Assembly: GCA_964410125.1 (NCBI GenBank)
Contig: CAYPGQ010000012.1
Coordinates: forward strand, 10,397 to 74,396
Source: G020348385 sp964410125
GTDB taxonomy: Bacteria > Acidobacteriota > Aminicenantia > Aminicenantales > Aminicenantaceae
Length of the DNA stretch: 64,000 nt
Reading direction: 5' to 3'
The position numbers were made by a program, and so were the translations under genes. Positions 18,754 through 27,518 of this stretch are shown here, piece by piece (positions within the stretch are counted from its first letter, which is position 1; each line of letters starts with the position of its first letter). The notes beneath the pieces were generated by a model, which saw only the letters and a list, made by a program, of their open reading frames with translations, was not told the DNA's origin and searched no databases.

Positions 18754-20616
18754 CTACCATACACAGATTACCATTTCATCGTATGTAGACGGATATCCTG
18801 ACTTGGAGGCCCATACCCTTATGAGGTAATCCCCTGTCCCGTCAGGTTTCTTTGTTTTAAACCTAAATTCGGCCACACCTTCCCCGTTGGTCGTTTCGTC
18901 GCGCAAGTAATATCTACCGGAAGCGGCATTCAATTCTACATGAATATCAGCACCAGGAACTGTCATGCCATCTGCATCCAAAACCCTCACTTGAACGTTG
19001 ATGGTATCGCCAACCGTATAGCAGTCATCGGGAGGGATTTTGACGTTTTCAATAAGGACTAATAAGGATCCTGTACGCTCAACGACCCAAAAAGTTTCAT
19101 CATCAATTCCAGTTAGATTTCGTGTATCAGTTACAGTTACCTCAGCCCGATATAATATTTCCGAATATTCTCCTGTTGCCAGGCCTTCAAATAAAAGTTC
19201 TCCGGTGTAAGTCCCTGCTGTTCCGGTTTCGATGAATGCCACGGGTCTGTAAATTGGAGTTTGACCAGGATCATCCATATCGTAAAGATTGGTCTCAAAG
19301 GCAGTCGGAGGCAGGAAAGATATAGGATTGCCATTCTGATCGCTGACTACTGCAGTCAGGACAGCTATTTCATCTATGTCATATCCATATTTATCCCGGC
19401 TCAGTTCAAAATTGACTGCTGGTTCCGGAGGTGCGACTGCTTTTTCTGCATCCACCATGCCATTGCCTTGCTGTTCTTCTGAGAGATTATACTCGTTATC
19501 CAACCATTCCGCTGTCCTGTTGAGTTGGTATCTCACTGCAGAGCCACTGATGTAATATCCGGTTGCCCAGGCCAGTGCTGCTACCCCTGCGACGTGCGGA
19601 CAGGCCATAGAAGTTCCATCCATGAAGGTATAGCCGCCGTTTCTATAAGTGGAGTAAATGTCTACCCCAGGGGCAGTAAGTTCGACTGAAGGGCCATCGC
19701 TGCTGAATTCGGCAATATTATTGTATTGATCAATGGCTGACACAGCGACGACAGATGGGTGATCAGCGGGAGAGGTAACACCACCGCCCCAATTGTTCCC
19801 AGCCGCAGATACAAGGAGGAGCCCTGCAGCATAGGCCGCGTCACATGCATCTGTGACACCTTCACCATACATTCTAAGGCTTATGGATACTATCTCAGCA
19901 TCATCCGGAGTACCCCGGATTCCATCGGGGCCATCAACCGCCCATTCCAGGCCTGCGATAAAATCGCTCGCCTTTCCTCTCCCTCTATTATCCAGCACTT
20001 TCACACCGTAGAGCCATGCGTCTGGTGCAACTCCAACTACACCAAAGCCGTTATCATCGGCGGCAACGATGCCAGCACAGTGTGAGCCATGACCGTGATC
20101 ATCATCCCAGGCATCAGGATCAGTTCCCTTATTCTTGCCCTTCCCGGAGACAAAATTCACCCCGTCGACGATATTGGCTATCAGATCAGGATGGTCCTTG
20201 TTGATGCCAGTATCGATGATAACAACATGGATACCGGCACCCTTGTTGTAAGGAGAATAATTCCATACCATCTCTGCATCTATACGGTCGACACCCCAAC
20301 TGTCTGATAACTCATCAGCAAGGAAGATATCGCCATCTTCCTCCACATAGGTAACATTCGGATTGTGTCTCAGCCCTTTGATTGCAGTCGAGGGGACAGA
20401 TGCAGCGATGACCGGAATAAGGTGGTAGGCATATTTGATCTTCCCTCCAGTTTTCTCCACCTGAGCTTTTTCAGACTTGCCCGGAAATTTCTTGAAACCT
20501 ATCAGGACGTCCTCATGGCCGACTCCTTGAGCTCGGGCGACATCCTCAGTAAAGATGCCAAGTGCTGAGATTGCAAACAGGAGAAATAAAGATGTCAACA
20601 AAAATTTCTTCCTCAT
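18754..20616 (-). CDS. Secreted subtilisin-like serine protease (S8) with C-terminal beta domains
   Basis: 620 aa from the ATG after GAAGGAGG; an in-frame start 16 codons earlier is rejected for lack of a binding site. The signal peptide runs to about residue 30. A fervidolysin/I9-like propeptide follows (35-100, VLIGFKK..TYVEEDG). The catalytic domain spans about 108-385 with Asp135 (IIDTGIN), His176 (HGHGSH), Asn274 of the oxyanion hole (AAGNN) and Ser336 (DGTSMACPH). Residues about 410-620 hold two Ig-like/invasin-type beta domains, often used for surface attachment. The enzyme should act outside the cell on proteins. It is flanked on the same strand by a LamG protein and an unknown exported protein. 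Confidence 0.95.
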   Translation of the reverse strand: MRKKFLLTSLFLLFAISALGIFTEDVARAQGVGHEDVLIGFKKFPGKSEKAQVEKTGGKIKYAYHLIPVIAASVPSTAIKGLRHNPNVTYVEEDGDIFLADELSDSWGVDRIDAEMVWNYSPYNKGAGIHVVIIDTGINKDHPDLIANIVDGVNFVSGKGKNKGTDPDAWDDDHGHGSHCAGIVAADDNGFGVVGVAPDAWLYGVKVLDNRGRGKASDFIAGLEWAVDGPDGIRGTPDDAEIVSISLRMYGEGVTDACDAAYAAGLLLVSAAGNNWGGGVTSPADHPSVVAVSAIDQYNNIAEFSSDGPSVELTAPGVDIYSTYRNGGYTFMDGTSMACPHVAGVAALAWATGYYISGSAVRYQLNRTAEWLDNEYNLSEEQQGNGMVDAEKAVAPPEPAVNFELSRDKYGYDIDEIAVLTAVVSDQNGNPISFLPPTAFETNLYDMDDPGQTPIYRPVAFIETGTAGTYTGELLFEGLATGEYSEILYRAEVTVTDTRNLTGIDDETFWVVERTGSLLVLIENVKIPPDDCYTVGDTINVQVRVLDADGMTVPGADIHVELNAASGRYYLRDETTNGEGVAEFRFKTKKPDGTGDYLIRVWASKSGYPSTYDEMVICVW

Positions 20617-20718
20617 ATTTTTTCCTCCTTCGAAAATGTGTAAAGGAATATAAATCTCCTTCACTTATATATATTGCTGCTGTGGCAATTTTCTTCCCGT
20701 TATGGACTCTTCAGACAA

Positions 20719-22887
20719 TCATTGGTTATGGGGGACAGTAACAGTAGCACTGACAGTGAAAGTGTTCCCTGCATCATCTGTTGCTGTATAAGTTATTTGG
20801 TATACTCTACCATCTCCTCTTCCCGATCTTTCAGCTCTTAAGTAAATATTGCCGTCCTCATCAAACTGGATATCATCAAAGGTATGTCCATCACCCTCCC
20901 ATGAATCATAAGTAGGATCGTAAGTGTTCGTTTCCTCTCCTTCATTCATTATTATTGAACTCAACCTCACGTCCGGAGCAGGATCACAGTTATCACTGGC
21001 AACAATGGTTGGGGTAATAAGAACCATCTTATGATTTGGCGGCCATAAAATATTCGGACTGACAGTAACGCTTAGCAGAGGTGGAGTCACATCCTGAACG
21101 ATTACGGTTTGAGTTTGAGTTATTGCGTTGCCATTTCCGTCATCATAAGTCCAAGTTACTGTGTGAGTGCCTTGTTCCCCATAAATAAGGAGATCAGAAG
21201 TTGTGCCTGATATAGTCCCTGCACAATTATCTGTTGCAGTTGGGGTTGATGTTATCTCTGCAAAACACTCACCGGTTACTGTAGGCAACTCCAGTACATC
21301 AGGTATTGGAGGTATGCTATCAACTACGGTTACGACGGCTTGGCATGTGTCTGATTCTTCAGAATCATCTGTTACAGTTAGAGTTACATAATGTTCGCCT
21401 ACAATAAACGGACCTGGGGGATCAATCGAAAGAGTAATGGGATCATCATCTGGATCGTATGATCCTCCATCGACATCCGCTGCGGTTATGTTTGCCTCAC
21501 AGCTTCCATCTACGGGAACTTCAATATCCTGACAGATGACAACAGGAGGCTGATTAACAATTTTGCATTTACCCGCACTCCCTGCTTGATAGATGGCCTG
21601 GATTTCGCCTTCCGAAAGCGCTCTGTTAAAGATTCCAACCTCGTCGATAAGACCAGGAAAATACCACTGTGGATTCGTGGCATAGAGGTTTTTAAAGGCC
21701 CCAATAAGCACAGGTGACTCAGAAATGTGGATTCCGTTTGGCCTGTACCTCGAAGCAACCTCATAACCATTTTTGTATAGCTTATTCGTACCTGTAAGCG
21801 AATCATATGTCATGGCTACATGACTCCAAGTATTGCTAGGAATTTTTCCACCTATGAGCCCGTGATCAGGAGTGTTGCCGTCGCCAATCCCGCCAATAAT
21901 TTTAATAACTCCGCCTATTTTTTTTATGGAAATTACATAGGAATCCGTGGATACGGTCTGTGGCCATTTTGACAAAATGGTTGAAACCTGTCCTTCTCCT
22001 ATTTCTTGTGGATATATCCATGAATCGATTGTAATATCCTCTGAAATTTTTAGATTCATAGGATCGCCAACAAAGATATAATCATTAACACCATCGAGGC
22101 TGAAGGTTTGATCAACCATCCCATCAGCAAAGGTTGCTCCAGACATCTCCATCCCATGATTTTCACCAACGATATCCTCTGCATTTCCATCCCCAGGCCA
22201 CCAGCTTACCATGTCAGTCGGTGGGGGAATACACTCCACTTCATAGCCCATGCCATTCAAGCCATTTACGTAATGCTGCAGGATTTCTGTTGGTGTAAGA
22301 GTCCTGTCATATATTGCTACTTCGTCGATAAGCCCATTGAAATACTCATGATAGGGGGGGCCGCCGATATACAAAATTTCTGTGGGTGTTAAACCTCCCA
22401 TTGTGCTAGGTATTTCTAAAACACCATCGATGTAAACACCTACACCATCAACTATAGCAACATGATGCCAACTATTTAGTATAATGGGAGAACCGAATGC
22501 GCTTTGACATCTTTCCCAATATCCTCGATGGATGCCGAAGCATGCATGAGATAATTCACCTCGAAATACTTTTTGAGTTTTATTTTGTCTTACATATATC
22601 CAGCCTTCTAAACTCATCTGAGAAAAATCTATGCTCATAGCTGGTATCTCAACAAAATCATTAAATCCATCAAAACTCAAAGCCCCTCCAACCAAGCCGT
22701 TTGTCCTTGTTGGCCCGTTAATTAAAATTCCATGATTATCTCCAACTGAGTCATAAGCAATCACTCCTTCTGCCTCATCGAACTTCCAATAGGCAATCAT
22801 TCCCCCAGGGTAGAACTGAGAAAATACAAAGGAAACAAAGACGATGCAGACGATTAGAAGCATTCCAAAAAAAAGTCTTTTTTTCAT
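20719..22887 (-). CDS. Exported surface protein with two LamG domains and HYR-type domains
   Basis: 722 aa. Signal peptide to about residue 25. LamG/concanavalin-like domains lie at about 28-215 (MIAYWKFDEAEG) and 225-445 (MVSWWPGDGNAED). Residues about 450-720 are Ig-like HYR repeats (PPVVICQDIEVP, TPTATDNCAGT, ILWPPNHKMV), common in large bacterial adhesins. No membrane anchor or sorting signal is seen, so it is probably secreted or loosely surface-bound and binds carbohydrate or protein. The start follows AAGGGG. It lies 102 nt upstream of the subtilase gene on the same strand. Confidence 0.88.
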   Translation of the reverse strand: MKKRLFFGMLLIVCIVFVSFVFSQFYPGGMIAYWKFDEAEGVIAYDSVGDNHGILINGPTRTNGLVGGALSFDGFNDFVEIPAMSIDFSQMSLEGWIYVRQNKTQKVFRGELSHACFGIHRGYWERCQSAFGSPIILNSWHHVAIVDGVGVYIDGVLEIPSTMGGLTPTEILYIGGPPYHEYFNGLIDEVAIYDRTLTPTEILQHYVNGLNGMGYEVECIPPPTDMVSWWPGDGNAEDIVGENHGMEMSGATFADGMVDQTFSLDGVNDYIFVGDPMNLKISEDITIDSWIYPQEIGEGQVSTILSKWPQTVSTDSYVISIKKIGGVIKIIGGIGDGNTPDHGLIGGKIPSNTWSHVAMTYDSLTGTNKLYKNGYEVASRYRPNGIHISESPVLIGAFKNLYATNPQWYFPGLIDEVGIFNRALSEGEIQAIYQAGSAGKCKIVNQPPVVICQDIEVPVDGSCEANITAADVDGGSYDPDDDPITLSIDPPGPFIVGEHYVTLTVTDDSEESDTCQAVVTVVDSIPPIPDVLELPTVTGECFAEITSTPTATDNCAGTISGTTSDLLIYGEQGTHTVTWTYDDGNGNAITQTQTVIVQDVTPPLLSVTVSPNILWPPNHKMVLITPTIVASDNCDPAPDVRLSSIIMNEGEETNTYDPTYDSWEGDGHTFDDIQFDEDGNIYLRAERSGRGDGRVYQITYTATDDAGNTFTVSATVTVPHNQ

Positions 22888-22906
22888 GTTTTTTCCCCTT
22901 TTAAAA

Positions 22907-22948
22907 TTAAATTTTGAATCGCTGATAATTGAAGTTTTTCAAATCCAA
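22907..22948 (-). CDS. Possible 13-codon leader peptide ahead of the LamG gene
   Basis: A perfect GGAGGTG (22960-22954) lies six bases before a TTG that opens a frame of 13 codons ending in TAA, 19 nt before the LamG start. Its strength contrasts with the modest AAGGGG used by the LamG gene itself. It may be a translated leader, or the Shine-Dalgarno-like sequence may be chance. Confidence 0.25.
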   Translation of the reverse strand: MDLKNFNYQRFKI

Positions 22949-23124
22949 GGCAGCACCTCCTTTCAATAGTGAAGCCCTCTTTCAATACAATTTATTGTTG
23001 GAGTTAGGATTTCCTTCCCAAAAAAATCAGATAAAAGAAAAGTTTTTTTAAATAAAGAGAAGGGGAGTGACGTTTGTGGGGAAATTTTATAGAATCTTGG
23101 CATGAGTTAGATGAAGGAGAGGAA

Positions 23125-24237
23125 ATGACGTTGGAGAAAGGGACACATGAAGCCGGAAAAAGATTAGAATCGCTGGATGCGCTTCGGGGATTTGATATGT
23201 TTTGGATAATAGGAGGGGCATGGATATTCGGGAATCTCCATCAGATATTCAACAACCCAATCACAGGATTCATCGATCGACAGCTTCAGCATGTACCATG
23301 GGTAGGATTCCAGTTCTGGGACCTGATCATGCCGCTCTTCCTTTTTATCGTGGGAGTGGCCATGCCCTTTTCCTTTGCCAAACGGCTGGCAAGAGGGAGC
23401 AGCCACAAAAAGCTCTATTTTCACATCATCATCCGTTTTTTCATTCTGTTTATCCTGGGGATAATTGCACAGGGCCATCTTCTGAGTTACGACCTTTCGA
23501 AATTGGCGATCTATTGCAACACCCTTCAGGCCATAGCGGCAGGTTATTTAATCGGTTCGATCCTCCTGTTGAACCTCAATATCAAATGGCAGATAGGGGT
23601 GACTACGGGGCTGCTGCTTTTGTTTTGGGCCTTAATGGCATGGGTGCCGGTTCCTGGCTACGGGGCCGGACAGTTGACATCCGAGGGGAATCTGGCCATG
23701 TATCTTGATAAGCTGCTGCTTGGATCTTTTCAGGATGGGACTACTTACACATGGATTCTGAGCAGCCTGACTTTTGCCGGAACGGTTATGTTGGGTGTTT
23801 TCGGAGGGCTGTTGCTCCGGTCAAAAAAAACACAAATACAAAAAGTCTTGTGGCTTTTTGGGGCCGGAGTCCTATCCATTGGACTCGGACTGATCTGGAG
23901 CATCTGGTTTCCAATCATCAAACATCTGTGGACCAGCTCATTTGTGCTGTTTTCCGGAGGGCTCTGCTATCTTTTGTTGGGATTGTTTTATCTCATCATC
24001 GATGTCTGGGGTTATCGCAAATGGGCTTATGTGTTCAAGATCATCGGGATGAACGCGATTTTTGTGTACATGATCACGCGCCTGTTCGATTTTCGCCGCA
24101 TTGGCGATATTTTTGTCGGGGGATTGGCGGACCGCCTCGGTTCCTGGAACGGCCTTATTCAAGGGATGGCGGGATTTTTGGTCATCTGGCTGATTCTCTA
24201 CTGGATGTACAAAGAGCGCACTTTTGTTAAGATTTAG
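23125..24237 (+). CDS. Multi-pass membrane acyltransferase, HGSNAT/DUF5009-like (COG4299)
   Basis: 370 aa from the ATG preceded by AAGGAGAGG; a GTG 17 codons upstream is another possible start. The N-terminal RLESLDALRGFDMFWII is the family hallmark; about ten transmembrane helices follow. Eukaryotic members (heparan-alpha-glucosaminide N-acetyltransferase) pass an acetyl group across a membrane to an amino sugar; bacterial members are mostly uncharacterised and may acetylate cell-wall or exopolysaccharide sugars. The last 11 bp overlap the end of a convergent gene. Confidence 0.85.
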   Translation: MTLEKGTHEAGKRLESLDALRGFDMFWIIGGAWIFGNLHQIFNNPITGFIDRQLQHVPWVGFQFWDLIMPLFLFIVGVAMPFSFAKRLARGSSHKKLYFHIIIRFFILFILGIIAQGHLLSYDLSKLAIYCNTLQAIAAGYLIGSILLLNLNIKWQIGVTTGLLLLFWALMAWVPVPGYGAGQLTSEGNLAMYLDKLLLGSFQDGTTYTWILSSLTFAGTVMLGVFGGLLLRSKKTQIQKVLWLFGAGVLSIGLGLIWSIWFPIIKHLWTSSFVLFSGGLCYLLLGLFYLIIDVWGYRKWAYVFKIIGMNAIFVYMITRLFDFRRIGDIFVGGLADRLGSWNGLIQGMAGFLVIWLILYWMYKERTFVKI

Positions 24238-24685
24238 CCCCAGGTTTTAGTTTTCGAAAGATGGGAAGGTAGGTGAGAAACATCAAAAGGATGAGGTGAA
24301 CATCCACGTATAAAAACAGCCTGATAATATCTTGGGGTGTAGAATGGCTGGGTCCAAGAACGACAAAAATCATCACGATCAGTGTGATCAATATAATCAA
24401 TACCAGCAAGAATATCCGGATGTGAAAAATGGATATAATTGGTTTGGGTGAGGATACAGCCAGGGCCATGAACAGAAGAAAAGCAAGACTGAGCACAAGT
24501 GTGAGCAAATGAACGCTGCTGTAGGTGCTGTTGAATGGATTGGCATAGTGCCAAAAAACATCGAGAAACGCATAATCACCGCTCACAGGACTTGGGCTTC
24601 TCATTTGGTATGCTAAAATTCCAATCAGGGAACAACTGATCGGAATATACAGGATAAGCAGTAACAGGATCTTGACTGATCTCAT
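24227..24685 (-). CDS. Small integral membrane protein, four helices, unknown
   Basis: 152 aa, started by GAGAGGG before the ATG. Four hydrophobic stretches: about 5-27, 60-80, 88-112 and 124-142; the tail is basic (RKLKPGAKS). Two loop segments with Ser/Pro (RSPSPVSGD; GPSHSTPQD) lie outside. It overlaps the 3' end of the convergent acyltransferase gene by 11 bp. No family recognised. An inverted repeat and a direct repeat lie 67-130 nt upstream. Confidence 0.6.
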   Translation of the reverse strand: MRSVKILLLLILYIPISCSLIGILAYQMRSPSPVSGDYAFLDVFWHYANPFNSTYSSVHLLTLVLSLAFLLFMALAVSSPKPIISIFHIRIFLLVLIILITLIVMIFVVLGPSHSTPQDIIRLFLYVDVHLILLMFLTYLPIFRKLKPGAKS

Positions 24686-24751
24686 TTTCCCTCTCCAGCG
24701 TCTTTATTGTATACAACCCGGATCTGCGATACAAGGTTGCAAGAGCCTTGA

Positions 24752-24815
24752 TTTTATAACTGCAGGTTATAAAAATGGCAAAAAACGGGAATTGACTAAC
24801 TGTAGGTTATAAAAA
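24752..24815. repeat. Inverted repeat with an 18-bp direct repeat, possible operator or terminator
   Basis: TTTTATAAC / GTTATAAAA (24752-24760, 24766-24774) form a 9-bp inverted repeat with a 5-nt loop. The segment AACTGCAGGTTATAAAAA (24758-24775) recurs with one change at 24798-24815, exactly 40 bp on, or nearly four helical turns. The second copy spans the stop codon of the NAD-kinase-like gene. The site is 3' of that gene and 5' of the small membrane protein gene. Confidence 0.5.
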
Positions 24816-25943
24816 GCTGACTTTGTAGATGATGGCTTCGCGGAAGCCGGTTATAATTCGGTAATGGCCGCTTAAGGTCTGGTCCAAGGCATTGTCTCCT
24901 GTATCCACGAGCAATGGCCGGCTATGAAAGGAATGAATCTTTTGTTTCGTGGCGACAACGATGATATTGTCTTTGCCGATCTGCTCGATGACTTCGGGAC
25001 TGATCTGCTGATTGCCTCGCCCCAGCAGAAATCCCTGACCGCCGATGGGTGTCAGAATCAATTTTGTCGACTTCCCTGAAATCTTTTCAAGGATCTGGGC
25101 TTCGTTCATATCTTTGCCCAAAAGATTCTCCTGCCACACCAGGTCGACACCCAATAATGAATATTCTAATCCCAGTCTTTGCATGATGGTGCCGGTCGTC
25201 GTGCCAGGGCCAACAAGATAATAAAATTCATCCGACATATCCCCCGTCACTTCTGCGGCAATAGCTTCTTGGCTGTATTTTTCGTTCCCTGTGCTCCCGG
25301 CTTTTGTACGCTGGAGAAAACGCTCGACATGAGGAATCCGAAGATACCCATACAACCGGGCGGATACGATTTCTCTCCGCAATTCTTCCTCATCCACATC
25401 CATCACTTCGGCTTCCACGGTTCTCTGGACCGATTTCTGTAGGTACAGCGATGCAAGCTCTCCTGCCCTTACAGGATGGGAGGCAAAAACGCCGGAATGG
25501 ATTTTCACGCCAGCCGGGATGCCCAAACAAACCAGAGATGTTCCGACAGCACTGCATATGTCTCGCGCCGTTCCATCACCCCCGGCAAACAACAGCAGGT
25601 CCACATTTTTATCCAGCATGGCCTGGGCTGCATACACTGTGTCCTTTTCGGTCGTGACATCTCCCAAATCAGCCTTTATTACCTCAGACATAAATCCATA
25701 TTCCAGAGCAATGTCTTCTCCCATCGGGGAAGGATAGGTGATCAGTTCTATTTCATTCTTGAGGCGCAAAAGAGGCTTAAATGCCCTCTTTGCCCTTTCT
25801 TCCGCCCAAGGCTGTGCACCAAGGGCGATCGCTTTTTCCAGGATTTCCTGTCCATCGGTTCCTTTTAATCCGACCCGTCCTCCCATTCCGGCGATCGGAT
25901 TGACGAGAAATCCCAGTTTTTTCCTTTCCAATGCCCTTTTCAC
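24807..25943 (-). CDS. ATP-NAD kinase / AcoX-like protein (COG3199)
   Basis: 378 aa from a GTG that overlaps the gcvPB stop by four bases (GTGA); a more upstream ATG would overlap that gene by 52 nt. The N-terminal GFLVNPIAGMGGRVGLKGTDG-like segment and FAGGDGTARD (about residue 105) are the nucleotide-binding marks of the diacylglycerol-kinase/NAD-kinase fold. Members include AcoX of acetoin operons; the true substrate is not established for most. Placement as third gene after gcvPA and gcvPB suggests a role linked to NAD(P) supply or redox balance of glycine oxidation, which is inference. Confidence 0.8.
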   Translation of the reverse strand: MKRALERKKLGFLVNPIAGMGGRVGLKGTDGQEILEKAIALGAQPWAEERAKRAFKPLLRLKNEIELITYPSPMGEDIALEYGFMSEVIKADLGDVTTEKDTVYAAQAMLDKNVDLLLFAGGDGTARDICSAVGTSLVCLGIPAGVKIHSGVFASHPVRAGELASLYLQKSVQRTVEAEVMDVDEEELRREIVSARLYGYLRIPHVERFLQRTKAGSTGNEKYSQEAIAAEVTGDMSDEFYYLVGPGTTTGTIMQRLGLEYSLLGVDLVWQENLLGKDMNEAQILEKISGKSTKLILTPIGGQGFLLGRGNQQISPEVIEQIGKDNIIVVATKQKIHSFHSRPLLVDTGDNALDQTLSGHYRIITGFREAIIYKVSFL

Positions 25944-27505
25944 TCTCCCTTTTTCTGCTTCTTCAGATAAGCCCGCCATGTAACGGCCCATTTTTTCGGG
26001 TCATCCAGCGGATTGGGATCGATTTTGTGCACCACGCTTTGGTAAGGTGCATTTTTCACCTTATCGGGATCTTCATAGGCCTCATTGACAGTCTTCTCCA
26101 GACCTGCCAAGTACTCATCCAGTTCAGCTTTTGAATAGGACTCGGTAGGTTCGATCGAGAATGGTTGGGGCACGACCCAGGGATGATGGCTCGACCAGAG
26201 ATGAAACCCAAAATCCACCATCCGGTTGGTGATATCCTCTGTGCTTACGCCCGTATCCTCAGTCAGTTTTTCCCAGGTGTACCGCACCTGTTCGATCCTG
26301 CCAGGAGTCTTCGGATAAGAAATGGCAGCACCCCCTAGCTCCTGGATCTTTTTTTTCACATAGTTGTTGTTGAGCACTGCCACTTCGGCCACCTCTCTGA
26401 GCCCTTCGGCTCCCAGGCTCATGATCCAAGCATAAGCTCTCAAAACGACCGGGAAAACTCCATAATAACCGCGCACTTTTCCTATGCTGTGGGGCAAATT
26501 ATGGTTCAAGGAATACTTATTCCCGTCAAATTCCACCAGGGGCATGGGCATATAGTCGATGAGATTGTCACGGACGCCGAGGGCGCCAGTTGCTGGGCCA
26601 CCGCACCCATGCGGGGACGAGAAAGATTTGTGCAGATTAAAGAAGCACATGTCGAAATCGGCCTCTTTGGCTCGTGTGATGCCCAAAAGCCCGTTGGCAT
26701 TGGCTTGGTCATACCCGCAGAGCCCGCCTGTGTCATGGACGATCTTGGTAAACTCTTGGATTTTGTTGTTAAAAATCCCTATGTCTTCTGGGTTAGTTAT
26801 CAGCAATCCTGCGGTTCTCTCCGAAACAGCTTTTTTCAGGGCTTCGATATCCGGTAGCCCGTATTCATCCGGATAGAGTGTTATCACTTTGTATCCTTTG
26901 ACAGCGGCGGCCGCTGCATCGGATGGATGGGAGAAGATCGTGGTGATGATTTCGTCCCTCTTTTGGCCCTCTCCCCGCAGTTCATGATATTTTTGGATGA
27001 TGGACACCATTACCAGGATGGCCGCTGCCCCTCCCCCTGGCTGGAACGTGAATTTGTCCATCCCTGAGATCTCCTGGAGAAATGTATCCAGTTTGTACAT
27101 AACCTCAAGAGCACCCTGAACCGTATCCTCGTCTTGGTAAGGGTGAATTTCTGCTGTTTTAGGGGAACGGACAAACGATTCATTGATTTTAGGGCTGTAT
27201 TTCATCGTGCATGTTCCCTGGCCGATATCGATGTTGAAATCAGCTCCCAGGGTGTGCTGGGAAATCCGCAAAAAATGTTTCAAAACACGCATCTGTGAAA
27301 CCTCGGGGAGTGCGGGCTTGCTCTTGCGCCTCATGTTCTCGGGGATGCTGGAGATTCCATCTCCCGCAGCCTCCTGGATTTCCTGTTCGACTTCAGGGAC
27401 CAGAATCCCTCTTTCTCCTGGGGTGTGCATCTCAAAAATGACAGGTTCATCCCATTTGGCCTGATGAAACTTTTCTCTTAACCTGAATGTGCTGTTTTTT
27501 TTCAT
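25940..27505 (-). CDS. gcvPB: Glycine dehydrogenase (decarboxylating) subunit 2
   Basis: 521 aa; AGGAGA six bases before the ATG. This is the PLP-binding half of the split P-protein. Lys293 in FNLHKSFSSPHG forms the Schiff base, and the FQPGGGAAA and HPSDAAAAAVKGYKV segments bind the cofactor. With GcvPA it decarboxylates glycine and passes the aminomethyl group to lipoyl-GcvH. The gene lies 13 nt downstream of gcvPA and overlaps the NAD-kinase-like gene by 4 nt. GcvH, GcvT and lipoamide dehydrogenase are not in the window. Confidence 0.97.
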   Translation of the reverse strand: MKKNSTFRLREKFHQAKWDEPVIFEMHTPGERGILVPEVEQEIQEAAGDGISSIPENMRRKSKPALPEVSQMRVLKHFLRISQHTLGADFNIDIGQGTCTMKYSPKINESFVRSPKTAEIHPYQDEDTVQGALEVMYKLDTFLQEISGMDKFTFQPGGGAAAILVMVSIIQKYHELRGEGQKRDEIITTIFSHPSDAAAAAVKGYKVITLYPDEYGLPDIEALKKAVSERTAGLLITNPEDIGIFNNKIQEFTKIVHDTGGLCGYDQANANGLLGITRAKEADFDMCFFNLHKSFSSPHGCGGPATGALGVRDNLIDYMPMPLVEFDGNKYSLNHNLPHSIGKVRGYYGVFPVVLRAYAWIMSLGAEGLREVAEVAVLNNNYVKKKIQELGGAAISYPKTPGRIEQVRYTWEKLTEDTGVSTEDITNRMVDFGFHLWSSHHPWVVPQPFSIEPTESYSKAELDEYLAGLEKTVNEAYEDPDKVKNAPYQSVVHKIDPNPLDDPKKWAVTWRAYLKKQKKGE

Positions 27506-27518
27506 GATATTCTCCTGC

